NCBI GenBank assembly: GCA_016869975.1
Contig: VGCZ01000021.1
Span: 1 to 64,000 of the forward strand
Direction of reading: 5' to 3'
DNA: 64,000 nucleotides
Source: Alphaproteobacteria bacterium
Lineage (GTDB): Bacteria; Pseudomonadota; Alphaproteobacteria; Reyranellales; Reyranellaceae
The position numbers and the translations under genes are program-made. The notes beneath the pieces were generated by a model. That model had not been told where the DNA came from, ran no database searches, and was given only the letters and a program-made list of their open reading frames with translations. This document shows, in pieces, positions 17,512 to 27,000 of the stretch; position 1 is the first letter of the stretch, and each line of letters begins with the position of its first letter.

Positions 17512-18380
17512 CAGCGGCCTCCGAACAGGCCGGTGGGCCGCAGCAGCAGCACCAGGATGAAGACCAGCGGGATGGCGATCTGGCCGAGCTGCTCGCCAAA
17601 GCGCAGGCCGCCCAGCGATTCGACGATGCCGATCAGCAAGCCGCCGATCAGCGCACCGGCGAAACTGCCCATCCCGCCCAGCACGACCGTGGTGAAGGCG
17701 ATCAGGACGAAGGCATGGCCGGAAGAGGGGCTGACGTAGAAGAACGGCATCAGCAGGCAGGCTGCGGCGCCGAGGCAGGCGATGCCGATGCCATAGGCGA
17801 TGGCGAAGATGTTCTCGACATCGATGCCGACCAGCCGCGCGCCCTGGCGTTCCTTGGCCACGGCGCGGATCGCCTTGCCGGTGTCGGTGAAGGCCATCCA
17901 CAGGCCGAGCAGGGCGCAGATCAGCAGCGAGGCGAGGAAGGACACCAGCTTGGGCAGCGGAATCAGCGCCGGCCCGAGCTGCAGGAAGCGGCCGGCGTAG
18001 GAGACGTCGATGGTCTGCGTGTCGCCGGTGAAGAAGAACAGCGCGGCGTTGTCGGCGACGATCGACAGGCCCAAGGTGATCAGCAGGATGTTCTCGTCCT
18101 TGCCGTGGGCGAAGCGGCCGATCACGCCGCGATAGAGCAGATAGGCGAAGGCGAAGGCGCCGGCGGTCACCAGCGGCAGCGCAGCATAGGGATCCAGCCC
18201 CAGCGGCTTGCGGAACAGGAAGTACACCGCGTACATGGCCAGCATCAGCAGGCTGCCGTGCGCGAAGTTGATGATGTGCAGGACGCCGTAGATCAGGGTG
18301 AGTCCCACGGCGACCAGCACATAGACGCCCCCGGCCATCAGGCCGTTGACGACGCCCGCGAAGACGATGTCGGCGCTCAT
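17511..18380 (-). CDS. livH: Branched-chain amino acid ABC transporter permease LivH
   Basis: The 289-residue membrane protein has the LivH features GVVNGLMAGGVYVLVAVGLTLIYGVLHIINFAHG at the N-terminus and AVAKERQGARLVGID, the cytoplasmic coupling loop. About eight membrane segments are expected. It follows the binding-protein gene after a 47-base gap that contains a perfect 12-bp palindrome (18389-18415), which could lower expression of the downstream genes relative to the binding protein. Confidence 0.93.
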   Translation of the reverse strand: MSADIVFAGVVNGLMAGGVYVLVAVGLTLIYGVLHIINFAHGSLLMLAMYAVYFLFRKPLGLDPYAALPLVTAGAFAFAYLLYRGVIGRFAHGKDENILLITLGLSIVADNAALFFFTGDTQTIDVSYAGRFLQLGPALIPLPKLVSFLASLLICALLGLWMAFTDTGKAIRAVAKERQGARLVGIDVENIFAIAYGIGIACLGAAACLLMPFFYVSPSSGHAFVLIAFTTVVLGGMGSFAGALIGGLLIGIVESLGGLRFGEQLGQIAIPLVFILVLLLRPTGLFGGR

Positions 18381-18388
18381 GCGGCGTC

Positions 18389-18415
18389 ACCTTCCCCCGC
18401 CCAGCGGGGGAAGGT
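18389..18415. repeat. Palindromic intergenic repeat, family B (copy 1)
   Basis: ACCTTCCCCCGC pairs perfectly with GCGGGGGAAGGT around CCA, between the binding-protein gene and livH. Related palindromes occur at 30195-30224 and 50648-50674. Confidence 0.8.
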
Positions 18416-18427
18416 AGGGCATGGCGA

Positions 18428-19660
18428 TCAAGTGAATTTCGGGCGCGGGAAGACCGCCTTGGCCGAGGCGAACTGCTCGGGCGAGATGACCTCGATCTCG
18501 CCCTTGAGCGACTGCATCACCGCCGGCAGGCCACCCTCGTTCTGGCCGTCGACGAACTTGGTCGGCCCGTAGGGCATCAACTCGGCCTTGAAGGTCGAGG
18601 CGGCCAGCGCGGCGATCAGCTTCTCCTTGTCGGCCGACTGGGCGCGCTCCAGCGCGTCGGCCAGCAGCATGACGTTGGTGTAGGAGAGATAGACCTCGAA
18701 GGTGAACAGCGCGCCGCCGGCCTCGACCCGCTTCTTCAGCGCCTGAGAGGCCTCGCTGCGCGGATTGAACCAGTGGTTGGTGTCCATCATGAACTGCGAC
18801 ACGTCGGGCATGTCCTTGACGAACTTGTAGTTGAAGCCGCCACCCAGCACCGAGAACATGCCCTTGAGCTCGACCTTCTGTTGGAAGAGCGTGCGCGCCA
18901 GCAGCATGTACTCGTTGCCGTAGTTCGACATCATCACGATGTCAGGCGCCATCGAGCGGATGCGCAGCGCGATATTGTCGAAGCTGCGCGTCGGGTTGTC
19001 GTGCGGGATCAGCTCCTTCGCCTCGATGCCGATCGACGGCAGCTTGCCGGCCAGCAGCTTGGCTGTGCCGGTGCCGAACTCGCCGCTCTCGTGCACGATC
19101 ACCGCGCTCTTGGCGGGGCTCCCGGCGCCCTTGTTGATCGCGCCCAGGGCTGCGATGCCGTCGTCGACGCACTTGCCAAAGCCTGGCTTCAGGCGGAACA
19201 CGTTCTTCAGCCCGCGCCTCACCAGCTGGTCCGAGGCGCCGACATCGATCAGGAACGGCGTATTGTACTTGGCCGCCGCCTGCGTCGCGGCGATGCCGAC
19301 CGGACTCTGGAAGCAGCCGATGAAGGCCGAGGCGCCGGCCTCGTTCATCTTTTCGACCTCGCTGACGCCGACCTCGACCTTGGACTGGCTGTCGCCCAAG
19401 AGCGCCTCGAGCTTGGCGCCGCCCATCGACTTGACGCCGCCGGCCTTGTTGACGTCCTCGATCGCCATGGTGGCGCCCAGCCGGCTCTGCTGGCCGTTAT
19501 AGGCGACGAAGCCCGTGACGGGATGGATCAGGCCGACCTTCACGGCCTTGGCCTGCGCGCCGAGGATCGCCGGGAATCCGGCGAGGCCGACCGACAGCGC
19601 GCCGGCGCCACCGACGAACGAACGGCGCGAGACGCCGAAGCGAGACTGTTTGCGAGCCAT
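18428..19660 (-). CDS. ABC transporter substrate-binding protein (type 1 periplasmic binding fold)
   Basis: The 410-residue protein begins with a twin-arginine-like signal (VSRRSFVGGAGALSVGLAGFP) with a probable cleavage after ILGAQA. The mature part, KAVKVGLIHPVTGFVAYNGQQ, is the start of the Peripla_BP_6 fold used by Liv-type transporters. As the first gene of a five-gene transport operon it determines substrate choice. Amino acids, short amides or aromatic acids are all possible and the sequence does not decide. It is read into livH, M, G, F and an SDR-like gene. Confidence 0.9.
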   Translation of the reverse strand: MARKQSRFGVSRRSFVGGAGALSVGLAGFPAILGAQAKAVKVGLIHPVTGFVAYNGQQSRLGATMAIEDVNKAGGVKSMGGAKLEALLGDSQSKVEVGVSEVEKMNEAGASAFIGCFQSPVGIAATQAAAKYNTPFLIDVGASDQLVRRGLKNVFRLKPGFGKCVDDGIAALGAINKGAGSPAKSAVIVHESGEFGTGTAKLLAGKLPSIGIEAKELIPHDNPTRSFDNIALRIRSMAPDIVMMSNYGNEYMLLARTLFQQKVELKGMFSVLGGGFNYKFVKDMPDVSQFMMDTNHWFNPRSEASQALKKRVEAGGALFTFEVYLSYTNVMLLADALERAQSADKEKLIAALAASTFKAELMPYGPTKFVDGQNEGGLPAVMQSLKGEIEVISPEQFASAKAVFPRPKFT

Positions 19661-19759
19661 TGGAACCCCCCTGCCGTGCGCGACACAGCGAGACGCTACG
19701 CTAGCGGGCGGAATGGACGCAACAGGAGGTTAGGGAGATCGACGATCGGGGCCCGATCA

Positions 19760-19984
19760 CTACGGCCAGGTGCCCTCTATGATCTTGATCGCCTTGGCGC
19801 GGATATAGGTCTCGATCTCACTCTGCGAGACTTCGAAGGGCTCGTCGAACAGGCAGGTCAGGCGATAGGTTCCCGCGGGTGTACGGCGCATGGTCCAGTC
19901 GCCCTCATTCACCGGGAACCGCACGCCATCGACGCGCCGGCTCACGATGCCCGAAATGCTGACTTTCCAGACCGTATCTGCCAC
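19760..19984 (-). CDS. Conserved-looking hypothetical protein, 74 residues
   Basis: The ATG at 19984 opens a compact, soluble 74-residue protein with well-balanced composition (VWKVSISGIVSRRVDGV, WTMRRTPAGTYRLTCLFD). No signal or membrane segment is seen. Codon use matches real genes in this genome and no competing frame is better. The function is unknown; it sits alone between apt and the transporter operon on the same strand. Confidence 0.6.
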   Translation of the reverse strand: MADTVWKVSISGIVSRRVDGVRFPVNEGDWTMRRTPAGTYRLTCLFDEPFEVSQSEIETYIRAKAIKIIEGTWP

Positions 19985-20111
19985 GTTCGGGATCTCCCGT
20001 CTCCGTTAACGATTGCACAAGCGACGCATATCTCGCGCCCCGCCAGCGATCCTCGTCACACCTCTTGGTGTCCGCACCCTACGGCGCCCCGTGCGGTGAC
20101 GCAATCGCGGT

Positions 20112-20627
20112 TCAGTCGTCGTAGGTGAGCAAGGACTCGACTGGGACGTCGAGCCGGCCACGCCCCTTGAGGAAGGTGAGTTCGATGACACAGGCCGCGG
20201 CAGGTACCACGGCGCCGATGCCGCGCAGCAGGCGGACCGCGGCGTCCATCGTGCCGCCGGTGGCCAGCAGGTCGTCGATCAGCACCACGCGCTGTCCGGA
20301 CCGCACGGCGTCGTCGTGCATCTCGATGGTGTCGTTGCCGTACTCCAGCTCGTAGGTATGGCTGGCCTTGGAGCCCGGCAACTTGCCTTTCTTGCGCAGG
20401 ATGACGAAGCCCAGGCCCAGCGCATAGGCGACCGGCGCGCCGAAGATGAAGCCGCGCGACTCGATGCCGGCCAGCAGGTCGGGCTCATGCTTCTTCACCG
20501 CCTCTGCCAGCAGATCGACGGTCTCGCGCCACGCCTCGGCGTGCAGCAGGAGCGTGGTGATGTCGTAGAACTGGATACCCGGCTTGGGGAAGTCGGGAAT
20601 GGTCCGGATGTGGCTCTTGAGGTCCAT
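20112..20627 (-). CDS. apt: Adenine phosphoribosyltransferase
   Basis: The 171-residue enzyme converts adenine and PRPP to AMP in purine salvage. It has the N-terminal [21 protein letters not shown] typical of Apt, the flexible-loop region [21 protein letters not shown], and the PRPP-binding motif [13 protein letters not shown] (114-126). The start is the ATG at 20627, giving the usual Apt N-terminus; an upstream in-frame ATG at 20729 would add 34 residues of poor quality. It is divergent from the dehydrogenase gene at 20747. Confidence 0.95.
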   Translation of the reverse strand: MDLKSHIRTIPDFPKPGIQFYDITTLLLHAEAWRETVDLLAEAVKKHEPDLLAGIESRGFIFGAPVAYALGLGFVILRKKGKLPGSKASHTYELEYGNDTIEMHDDAVRSGQRVVLIDDLLATGGTMDAAVRLLRGIGAVVPAAACVIELTFLKGRGRLDVPVESLLTYDD

Positions 20628-20746
20628 AATCCCGTCTTGCAATGCGTCGGGTCCGGCCGCAAGCCCCTCGTGTGTCGGCGCCGGGTTTGCGCCAGCCGGG
20701 ACATCGCGTACGATCGATCTGGACCCCAAAAAACGGATACATCGTC

Positions 20747-21886
20747 GTGACCAACAAGCGCCTGCGGATCGTCACATTGCCCGGCGACGGCATCGGCCGG
20801 GAGATCGTGCCGCCGGCCGTGCATCTCCTCGGCGTCGTCGAAGCCGCGTTGGGCGGTTTCAAGCTGGAGTTCGAAGATCGCCCCGACATGGGCGCGCTGT
20901 ACTTCAAGGAGAGCGGTCGGGACATCTCGCCGGAAGCCTTCGAGGCCGCGCGCCAGGCGGACGCGATCCTGATGGGGGCGATGGGCTGGCCCGCCGTGCG
21001 CCATGCCGACGGGACGGAGATCTCGCCGCACCTCAGGCTGCGCGAGGAGTTCCAGCTCTACGCCGGCGTCAGGCCAATCAAGGCGTTTCCGAACACGCCC
21101 CGGCGGTTGCTCGACGAGCGCGCGGCGAGCATCGACATGGTGATCCTGCGCGAGTCGACCGAGGGGCTATTCTACACCCACGGCAAGGGCGAAGTGATCG
21201 ACGATCGCGAGGCGCGCGAGACATTGCGCATCACGCGCGCCACGACCGAGAAGCTCTGCGACACCGCCTTCCGTATTGCCCGCGGCCGCAAGCGGCGCGA
21301 TCCGTCGAAGGGGCGGGTCACCTGCGTCGACAAGGCCAATGTCTTTCGTGCCTTCGCCTTCTTCCGCAAGATCTTCGACGAGCGGCGCGCGCTGTTCCCC
21401 GACATCCGGGCCGATCACAGCTATGTCGACGCCCAGGCCCTCGACCTTATCCGCCGGCCCTGGGATTTCGACGTGCTCGTCATGGAGAACATGTTCGGCG
21501 ACATCCTGTCCGATCTCGGCGGCGGACTCGTCGGCGGCATGGGACTTGCGCCCTGCGCCGAGCTTGGCGACGAGCACGGTCTGTTCCAGCCGGCGCATGG
21601 CAGCGCGCCCGACATCACCGGCCAGGACAAGGCCAACCCGACCGCGACCATCCTGTCGGCCGCGATGATGCTGGACTGGCTGGGCGAGCGGCACGGGATC
21701 GACGCGCTCTGCGAGGGCGCCGCGCTGTTGCAGGACGCCGTCGAGGAAGGCTTCGCGACGCGCGCGCTGCGGCCGATGGAGTTCGGCGGCGATCAAGGGC
21801 TCAAGGCGGCGGTCAAGGCGACCGCAGACCTTCTGGGCGCCAAGCTCGCGGCGCGCCGCCCGGCGCGCGCGCCGGTTCTCGGCTAA
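20747..21886 (+). CDS. Tartrate/isopropylmalate dehydrogenase-like enzyme
   Basis: The 379-residue beta-decarboxylating dehydrogenase starts at a GTG ([17 protein letters not shown]). It has the substrate-binding Arg region [18 protein letters not shown], Tyr143 in FYTHGKGE, Lys196 in VDKANVF, the metal-binding [13 protein letters not shown] with D252 and D256, and the NAD loop [15 protein letters not shown]. It would oxidise a 2-hydroxy-3-carboxy acid (tartrate, isopropylmalate, homoisocitrate or similar) with loss of CO2. leuCD are not nearby, so LeuB is not the first choice. The next gene, 14 bases on, is a mandelate racemase-like dehydratase, which makes a tartrate or sugar acid route attractive. 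Confidence 0.85.
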   Translation: MTNKRLRIVTLPGDGIGREIVPPAVHLLGVVEAALGGFKLEFEDRPDMGALYFKESGRDISPEAFEAARQADAILMGAMGWPAVRHADGTEISPHLRLREEFQLYAGVRPIKAFPNTPRRLLDERAASIDMVILRESTEGLFYTHGKGEVIDDREARETLRITRATTEKLCDTAFRIARGRKRRDPSKGRVTCVDKANVFRAFAFFRKIFDERRALFPDIRADHSYVDAQALDLIRRPWDFDVLVMENMFGDILSDLGGGLVGGMGLAPCAELGDEHGLFQPAHGSAPDITGQDKANPTATILSAAMMLDWLGERHGIDALCEGAALLQDAVEEGFATRALRPMEFGGDQGLKAAVKATADLLGAKLAARRPARAPVLG

Positions 21887-21900
21887 CGCGGAGGATACAC

Positions 21901-22989
21901 GTGGCGAAGATCGCGGCCGTCGAGGCCGGGCACTATCGGATTCCGCTCGACGTGGCGTTGTCCGATTCGACGCATGGCGTCATGACCGCGTTCGAGATCG
22001 TCACGGCACGCGTGCGGGACGCCGATGGGGCGGAAGGTGTCGGCTACACCTACACGACGGGGCGCAATGGTGCGGCGATCCATGCCACCTTGGCCGGCGA
22101 GATCGCCGAGATCGTGAAGGGCGAGGACGCCGACCTCATCGAGGCGATCTGGACCAAGGTCTGGTGGGCGCTGCACTACGGCGGACGCGGTGGCGCGGCG
22201 GTGCTGGCGCAGTCCGCGCTGGATATCGCGTTGCATGATCTGAAGGCGCGGCGGGCCGGGTTGCCGCTGTGGAAAATGCTCGGCGGCAACGATCGCATGG
22301 TGCCGTGCTACGCCGGCGGTATCGATCTCGATCTCGACGTGCCGGCGCTGCTCAAGCAAACCGATGGCAACCTCGCCAAGGGCTTCCGCGCGATCAAGAT
22401 GAAGGTCGGCCGCGATCGCGCGAGCGAAGACGTCGCGAAAGTCGCGGCGATGCGCAAGCATCTGGGCGACGGCTTTCCGCTCATAGTCGACGCCAACATG
22501 AAGTGGACCGCCCACGAGGCGATCCAGCGGGCGCGCATGCTGCGGCCCTACGAGTTAGTGTGGCTCGAGGAGCCGACCATACCCGACGATATCGCCGGGC
22601 ACGCCCGGATCGCGCGTGAGGGTGGCATACCGATCGCCACCGGCGAGAACTTCCGCACGCTGTGGGAGTTCAAGCAGATGATCGCGGCGGGTGGCGTGTC
22701 CTATCCTGAACCCGATGTGACGAACTGCGGCGGTGTGACCGTGTTCATGAAGGTCGCGCACCTCGCGGAGGCGCACAACCTGCCGGTGACGTCGCACGGC
22801 GCGCACGATATCACCGTTCACCTCCTCGCCGCTTGTCCGAACCGCAGCTATCTCGAGGCGCATGGTTTCGGTCTCGACCGTTACATCAGCCGACCGCTTG
22901 CGATCGTCGAGGGCCGCGCGGTCGCCGGCGACACGCCCGGCCACGGCGTCGAGTTCGACTGGGCCGGCCTCGCGCGGTTGCCGCGTTAG
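21901..22989 (+). CDS. Mandelate racemase/muconate lactonizing (enolase superfamily) enzyme
   Basis: The 362-residue protein starts at a GTG behind GGAGG. It shows the enolase-superfamily barrel residues: K166-x-K168 in AIKMKVG, metal ligands D197 (VDANMKW), E223 (WLEEP) and E249 (TGEN), then D272 and H299 (TSHG), the Asp-His dyad of the mandelate racemase subgroup. Members racemise or dehydrate hydroxy acids such as sugar acids and tartrate. It forms a pair with the dehydrogenase just upstream; the specific acid is not evident. Confidence 0.88.
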   Translation: MAKIAAVEAGHYRIPLDVALSDSTHGVMTAFEIVTARVRDADGAEGVGYTYTTGRNGAAIHATLAGEIAEIVKGEDADLIEAIWTKVWWALHYGGRGGAAVLAQSALDIALHDLKARRAGLPLWKMLGGNDRMVPCYAGGIDLDLDVPALLKQTDGNLAKGFRAIKMKVGRDRASEDVAKVAAMRKHLGDGFPLIVDANMKWTAHEAIQRARMLRPYELVWLEEPTIPDDIAGHARIAREGGIPIATGENFRTLWEFKQMIAAGGVSYPEPDVTNCGGVTVFMKVAHLAEAHNLPVTSHGAHDITVHLLAACPNRSYLEAHGFGLDRYISRPLAIVEGRAVAGDTPGHGVEFDWAGLARLPR

Positions 22990-23017
22990 AACACCGAGCG
23001 ATTGATCTGACGCTCCT

Positions 23018-23085
23018 GTGACCCCGAGCGTAGCGAGGGGTCATCGATGCTCCAGGAAAGACCCCCCGCTGCGCTCGAAGTGACG
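23018..23085. repeat. Palindromic intergenic repeat, family C (copy 1)
   Basis: The segment contains an arm CCCGAGCGTAGCGAGGGG and, about 30 bases on, a partly complementary CCCCGCTGCGCTCGAAG. It is a degenerate member of the CCGAGCGCAGCGAGG family, also present at 32378, 37014 and 52354. It lies between convergent genes. Confidence 0.6.
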
Positions 23086-23112
23086 GGCAATGCCGATTCC
23101 TGGCTCGTTGCT

Positions 23113-23541
23113 CTAGCCGGCCAACGTCGAGTAGGTGGCGCGGCCGACCGCGACCAAAGCTTTGCGATCGTCGTAGACGTCGACATCGACCACGCCGACG
23201 CTCTTGCCGGCGCGGCGCACGCGCGCGACGGTGGTCAGCGAGGTCTTGATCGCGGGCCTGAGATAGTCGACCCGGAAGTTGATCGTCGGCAGGCCGCGGC
23301 GCAGCGCCATCACCAGGGCGTAGTCGCCCACCGTATCGATGATCGCCGCGATCGGCCCGCCATGCCACTGGCCGGTGCCGGCACCGCGCTCGAATTCCGG
23401 ACGCATCGAGCAGGTCATCGTCACCTGTTCGCGCGTCGCGTCGGCCTCGGTGACCTTGAGGCCCATGAACGAGATGAACGGCGACTTGTCGAGCATCGCC
23501 TGGATCTCGGCGCCGCTCAGCGGCGTCAGCGCCTCGCTCAT
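23113..23541 (-). CDS. PaaI-type hotdog thioesterase
   Basis: The 142-residue protein has the hotdog pattern with HGGPIAAIIDTVG (60-72), the HGG/Asp catalytic region of PaaI-type acyl-CoA thioesterases. It probably hydrolyses aryl- or acyl-CoA esters. Its ATG overlaps the stop of the upstream oxidoreductase gene (ATGA), so it is translated as the last gene of a four-gene operon with the AMP-ligase and VOC protein. Confidence 0.85.
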   Translation of the reverse strand: MSEALTPLSGAEIQAMLDKSPFISFMGLKVTEADATREQVTMTCSMRPEFERGAGTGQWHGGPIAAIIDTVGDYALVMALRRGLPTINFRVDYLRPAIKTSLTTVARVRRAGKSVGVVDVDVYDDRKALVAVGRATYSTLAG

Positions 23542-24551
23542 GGCGTCACCACGATCTTGCCGAAGACCTCGCGGTCCTCGATGACGCGCAGCGCCTCGCG
23601 CGCCTCCTCCAGCGGGTAGACCTTGTCAATCAGCACCTTCAGCTCGCCCTTCTGGACCATCTCAAGCAAGGTGAGGATGTCCTGGCGCATCCAGCCATTG
23701 GAGCCCAGGATCTTCAGCTCGAAGGTCCAGATGAAGCGGATGTCCTCCTGCGGCGAGAAGCCGGCCGTCGCGCCGCAGGTCAGCAGCCGGCCGCCGACCT
23801 TCAGCACCTTCAGCGATTTCACCCAGGTGTCGCCGCCGGTGTAGTTGACGACGACATCGATGCCCTGGGTGGCGCCGGCGCCGCGCCGCGTCGGCTTGCC
23901 GTAGTGCTTGTAGGCCTCCTGCTGGAAGTCGTGCGTGACGTAGTTGATGGTGCGATCGGCGCCGAGCTCGGCCAGGCGCTTGGCCTTGGCGTCGGTGCCG
24001 GCGCAGGCGATCACCTCGGCACCGACGCTCTTGGCAAGCTGCAGGCAGCACACGCCGACGCCGCCCGAGGCACCCAGGATCAGCACCGTCTCGCCTTTCG
24101 CGACATGGCCGTTGGTGCGCATCATGCGCAGCGCCGTGCCGTAGGCGACCGGCAGCGCGGCGGCGTCGGCGAAGCTGACGCCGTCGGGAATCTTGATCAG
24201 CTGGTGCGCGCGCGCGCGGCACAATTCGGCCAAGCCGCCATGCGTGGTCTCGCCCATCAGCCCGCCTTCGACGCGGTTGATCGGATCGACCAGCACGCGA
24301 TCGCCTTTCTTCCAGCCCTCGACGCCGGGCCCGATCTCGGCGATCTCGCCGGCGACGTCGAGGCCCATGATCGCTGGCATCGGCACCTTGATGCCCGGCA
24401 TGCCGCGCCGCGTGAAGACGTCGTGGTAGTTCAGCGACGAGGCCTTCACCGCCACGATCACGTCGCCCTCGCCGGGCTTCGGATCGGGAAAGTCCTTCTC
24501 GAAAACGAGACGGTCGGGGCCGCCATGCTCGCGGACGACTGCTGCTCTCAT
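23538..24551 (-). CDS. Zinc-free quinone oxidoreductase-type alcohol dehydrogenase (MDR family)
   Basis: The 337-residue medium-chain reductase has the catalytic domain SSLNYHDVFTRRGMPG and a Rossmann motif GASGGVGVCCLQLAK (160-174). The Cys/His ligands for catalytic zinc are missing, which fits NADPH:quinone reductases and enoyl reductases. A probable role is reduction of an enone or enoyl intermediate in the same operon. The gene overlaps both neighbours by 4 bases. Confidence 0.88.
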   Translation of the reverse strand: MRAAVVREHGGPDRLVFEKDFPDPKPGEGDVIVAVKASSLNYHDVFTRRGMPGIKVPMPAIMGLDVAGEIAEIGPGVEGWKKGDRVLVDPINRVEGGLMGETTHGGLAELCRARAHQLIKIPDGVSFADAAALPVAYGTALRMMRTNGHVAKGETVLILGASGGVGVCCLQLAKSVGAEVIACAGTDAKAKRLAELGADRTINYVTHDFQQEAYKHYGKPTRRGAGATQGIDVVVNYTGGDTWVKSLKVLKVGGRLLTCGATAGFSPQEDIRFIWTFELKILGSNGWMRQDILTLLEMVQKGELKVLIDKVYPLEEAREALRVIEDREVFGKIVVTP

Positions 24552-26068
24552 GGCTCGATGGTCTCCTGCTCGGGAATACGGCGCGCCAGCGCGCGCTTGT
24601 CGATCTTGTTGGTGCCGGCCAGCGGCAACTCGTCGACGAAGAACACGCGGCGCGGATGCTGGTAGGCCGGCGCGTTGGCCAGCGCGAACTGCTTGACCGC
24701 CTGCTCGTCGATCGAAGTGTCGGCGGCACGCACGACGAAGGCGATCGGCTTGTGGCCCTTCAGCTCGTCGGGCACCGGCAGCACGGCCGCCTGGTGGATG
24801 GCCGGATGGCGCTCGAGCATCTTCTCGACCTCGCCCGGATAGATGTTCTCGCCGCCACAGACAAACATGTCGTCGGCGCGGCCAACGAAGAAGAAGAAGC
24901 CGTTCTCGTCGCGGCGAAAGACGTCACCGGTGCGATAGTAGCCGTCCTGCGTCATCGCCTTGGCCGTGATCTCCGGCAGATTGTGATAGCGCGTCATCAG
25001 CGCGCCGCAGGCCATTTCCAGCACGCCCTCGTCCTCGACGACCCGTCCGTCGCGCACCAGGCGCAGCTTCACGTCGGGATGCGCGCAGCCCGTCGACAGG
25101 TCGGGCTGCGGCACGCCGTCTGGGTGCGGGCCGAAGACGACAGGGCCGGCCTCGGTCGTGCCGTAGCCGTTGCCGATCTGCGCCGCCGGGAAGAGGGCGC
25201 GCACCTGGTCGACCAGCCCCTGGGTGATCGGCGCCGAGCCCATGCGCACGGCCTCGACCGCCGACAGGTCGGCGCTGGCCAGCAGCTCCTTTTCTCGCAG
25301 CATCATCGCGATCATGGTCGGCACCGAGGTCAGGAACGCCACGCGGTGCTTGGCGGCGGCCTCGATGTAGCTCCTGCTCGTGAACTGCGGCAGCAGCACG
25401 ATGGTATCGCCGTGGCTCAAGGTCGTCTGGCACATCGCCAGGCCGTTCATGTGGTACAGCGGCGCGGCGACCAGGGCGCGCGCGCCCAGCGGGCTCGGGC
25501 GGCGCACGCGGCGGCTGATCGCCCACAGATGCGAGAAGTGCGACAACACTACGCCCTTGGGCTTGCCGGTAGACCCTGACGTGTAGAGGAACATCGCCGA
25601 CTCTTCCGGTCGCATCGGCAGCGGCTTCATCGGCGCGTGCGCCGTCAGCGCGGTGAAGGCCGGGCTGTCGATGTCGATCTTCGGCACGGAATCCGGCGCG
25701 AGCGCCAGGCGTGTCGCGTCGCCGATTACCAGCTTGGCGTCGCAATCGCCGACGATATAGGCGACGGTCTCGGCCGGCAGCTTCCAGTTCACCGGCACCG
25801 AGACGAGTCCGGCCTGCATGGTGCCGAGGAAGGTCAGGAGATACTCGGCGCGATTGGCCGAGAGGATCGCCACGCGCTCGCCGCGTTTGAGGCCGCGCGC
25901 CAGCAGGCCGGTGGCGATGGCGCCGCTCAGCCGCACGATGTCGGCGTAGCTGTAGCGCCGCTCTGCGCCGTCGCCGCCGGCGTCGATCAGCGCGACGCCG
26001 TCCGGCGCCGCGCGCGCGATCGCGTCGCCCTGGTTGTCCCAGAGGATGGCCGGATCGCCCATCGTCAT
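24548..26068 (-). CDS. Acyl-CoA synthetase (AMP-binding enzyme)
   Basis: The 506-residue ligase has the P-loop LYTSGSTGKPKGVV, GYGTTEAGP, YRTGDVFRRDENG, GGENIYPGEVEKML and, close to the C-terminus, GTNKIDKRAL with the adenylation Lys. It activates a carboxylic acid through an acyl-AMP to its CoA ester. The start ATG (26066-26068) overlaps the stop of the VOC gene. Active-site context suggests a small aromatic, fatty or cyclic acid; the substrate is not decided. Confidence 0.92.
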   Translation of the reverse strand: MTMGDPAILWDNQGDAIARAAPDGVALIDAGGDGAERRYSYADIVRLSGAIATGLLARGLKRGERVAILSANRAEYLLTFLGTMQAGLVSVPVNWKLPAETVAYIVGDCDAKLVIGDATRLALAPDSVPKIDIDSPAFTALTAHAPMKPLPMRPEESAMFLYTSGSTGKPKGVVLSHFSHLWAISRRVRRPSPLGARALVAAPLYHMNGLAMCQTTLSHGDTIVLLPQFTSRSYIEAAAKHRVAFLTSVPTMIAMMLREKELLASADLSAVEAVRMGSAPITQGLVDQVRALFPAAQIGNGYGTTEAGPVVFGPHPDGVPQPDLSTGCAHPDVKLRLVRDGRVVEDEGVLEMACGALMTRYHNLPEITAKAMTQDGYYRTGDVFRRDENGFFFFVGRADDMFVCGGENIYPGEVEKMLERHPAIHQAAVLPVPDELKGHKPIAFVVRAADTSIDEQAVKQFALANAPAYQHPRRVFFVDELPLAGTNKIDKRALARRIPEQETIEP

Positions 26069-26904
26069 TCGACGAACTCCAGCGTCGCGTTGAGCGCCGC
26101 GCGCGCCGGCACGACGATGCGGCCATCCTGCGCGATGGATTCGATGCCGCCCGATTTCAGTGCGTCGGCCGCCTTGCGCAGCGACAAGGTACGCAAGGTG
26201 AGGCCGGCCATATAGGCGGGGCGGCCCTCGGGCACGGGCACGGCGTCGCCGAATTCGCCACGCAGGGCCGCCTCGGTGACGATGTCGAAGCGCGAATTGC
26301 CGACCACCACGCTCTTGCCGCCCTTGATGTCGCGGATGTTCTCCGGCCCGAACATGTCGGCGTAGAGCTTGGCACCCTTGGCTGGATCGAGCTCGACAAT
26401 GAGCGCGCGTGCGACCGCCACCGTGCCATTGGTGTGGTGGCGCCACTCGTCGCGCCACACCAGCTCGCGGGTGAAGTGGTGGCAGTAGTAGACGCGGCCA
26501 TAGGGTACGACGCCGGCTTTCATGCGCACGGTGCGGAAGCGCGCGTCGCCCTGGCCGCCGGCGTATTTCACCGGTCGCGTGAACTCGACCGGCGGATCGA
26601 CCGGCACGCCGGCCTTGGCCAGCGCCGCGTAGGTCGAAGCCGAATCCTCGGCGCCGAACACCAGGCCGTTCAGTCCGTAGGCGTAGTCGAGCAGGTCGAG
26701 CCGGCCCGAGGTCGCGCCCTTGGGGATGGCGATCAGCTCGAGATAGTCGGTGCCGAACATCGCCAGATGGTTCATCGAGCCCAGCGAATGGTAGCCGCGT
26801 TCGGTGAGCGTGAAGCCGATCCGCCGATAGATGTCGGCGGCGCGATCCATGTCGTCGCGCGCGTTGATGACCACGTGATCGAGCGTCGCCACGGGTAGTG
26901 TCAT
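26065..26904 (-). CDS. VOC family (glyoxalase-like domain) protein
   Basis: The 279-residue protein begins TLDHVVINARDDMDRAADIYRRIGF, the opening beta-alpha unit of the vicinal oxygen chelate fold, and fits the Glyoxalase_3-like domain. Later segments (YYCHHFTRELVWRDEW, HHTNGTVAVARALIVELDP) look like the second half of the fold with His ligands. It is the first gene of the operon and could be an isomerase, dioxygenase or epimerase; this cannot be resolved. The ATG at 26904 is divergent from an amidohydrolase gene (96 bases). Confidence 0.8.
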   Translation of the reverse strand: MTLPVATLDHVVINARDDMDRAADIYRRIGFTLTERGYHSLGSMNHLAMFGTDYLELIAIPKGATSGRLDLLDYAYGLNGLVFGAEDSASTYAALAKAGVPVDPPVEFTRPVKYAGGQGDARFRTVRMKAGVVPYGRVYYCHHFTRELVWRDEWRHHTNGTVAVARALIVELDPAKGAKLYADMFGPENIRDIKGGKSVVVGNSRFDIVTEAALRGEFGDAVPVPEGRPAYMAGLTLRTLSLRKAADALKSGGIESIAQDGRIVVPARAALNATLEFVE

Positions 26905-27000
26905 GGGATACGTCCTTCCCCTTTGAACCGGCCGAACGATAGCAGCTACGACGTTGTGCGCCAGCCCGCCATCGGTCAGGCTCGGGCCGGGGAGAGCGCC

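Noticed and set aside
20642-20746. Longer N-terminus for the tartrate dehydrogenase-like gene from ATG 20642
   Set aside because: The extra 35 residues are Arg/Pro-rich and cover the divergent promoter region of apt; GTG 20747 gives the normal family start.
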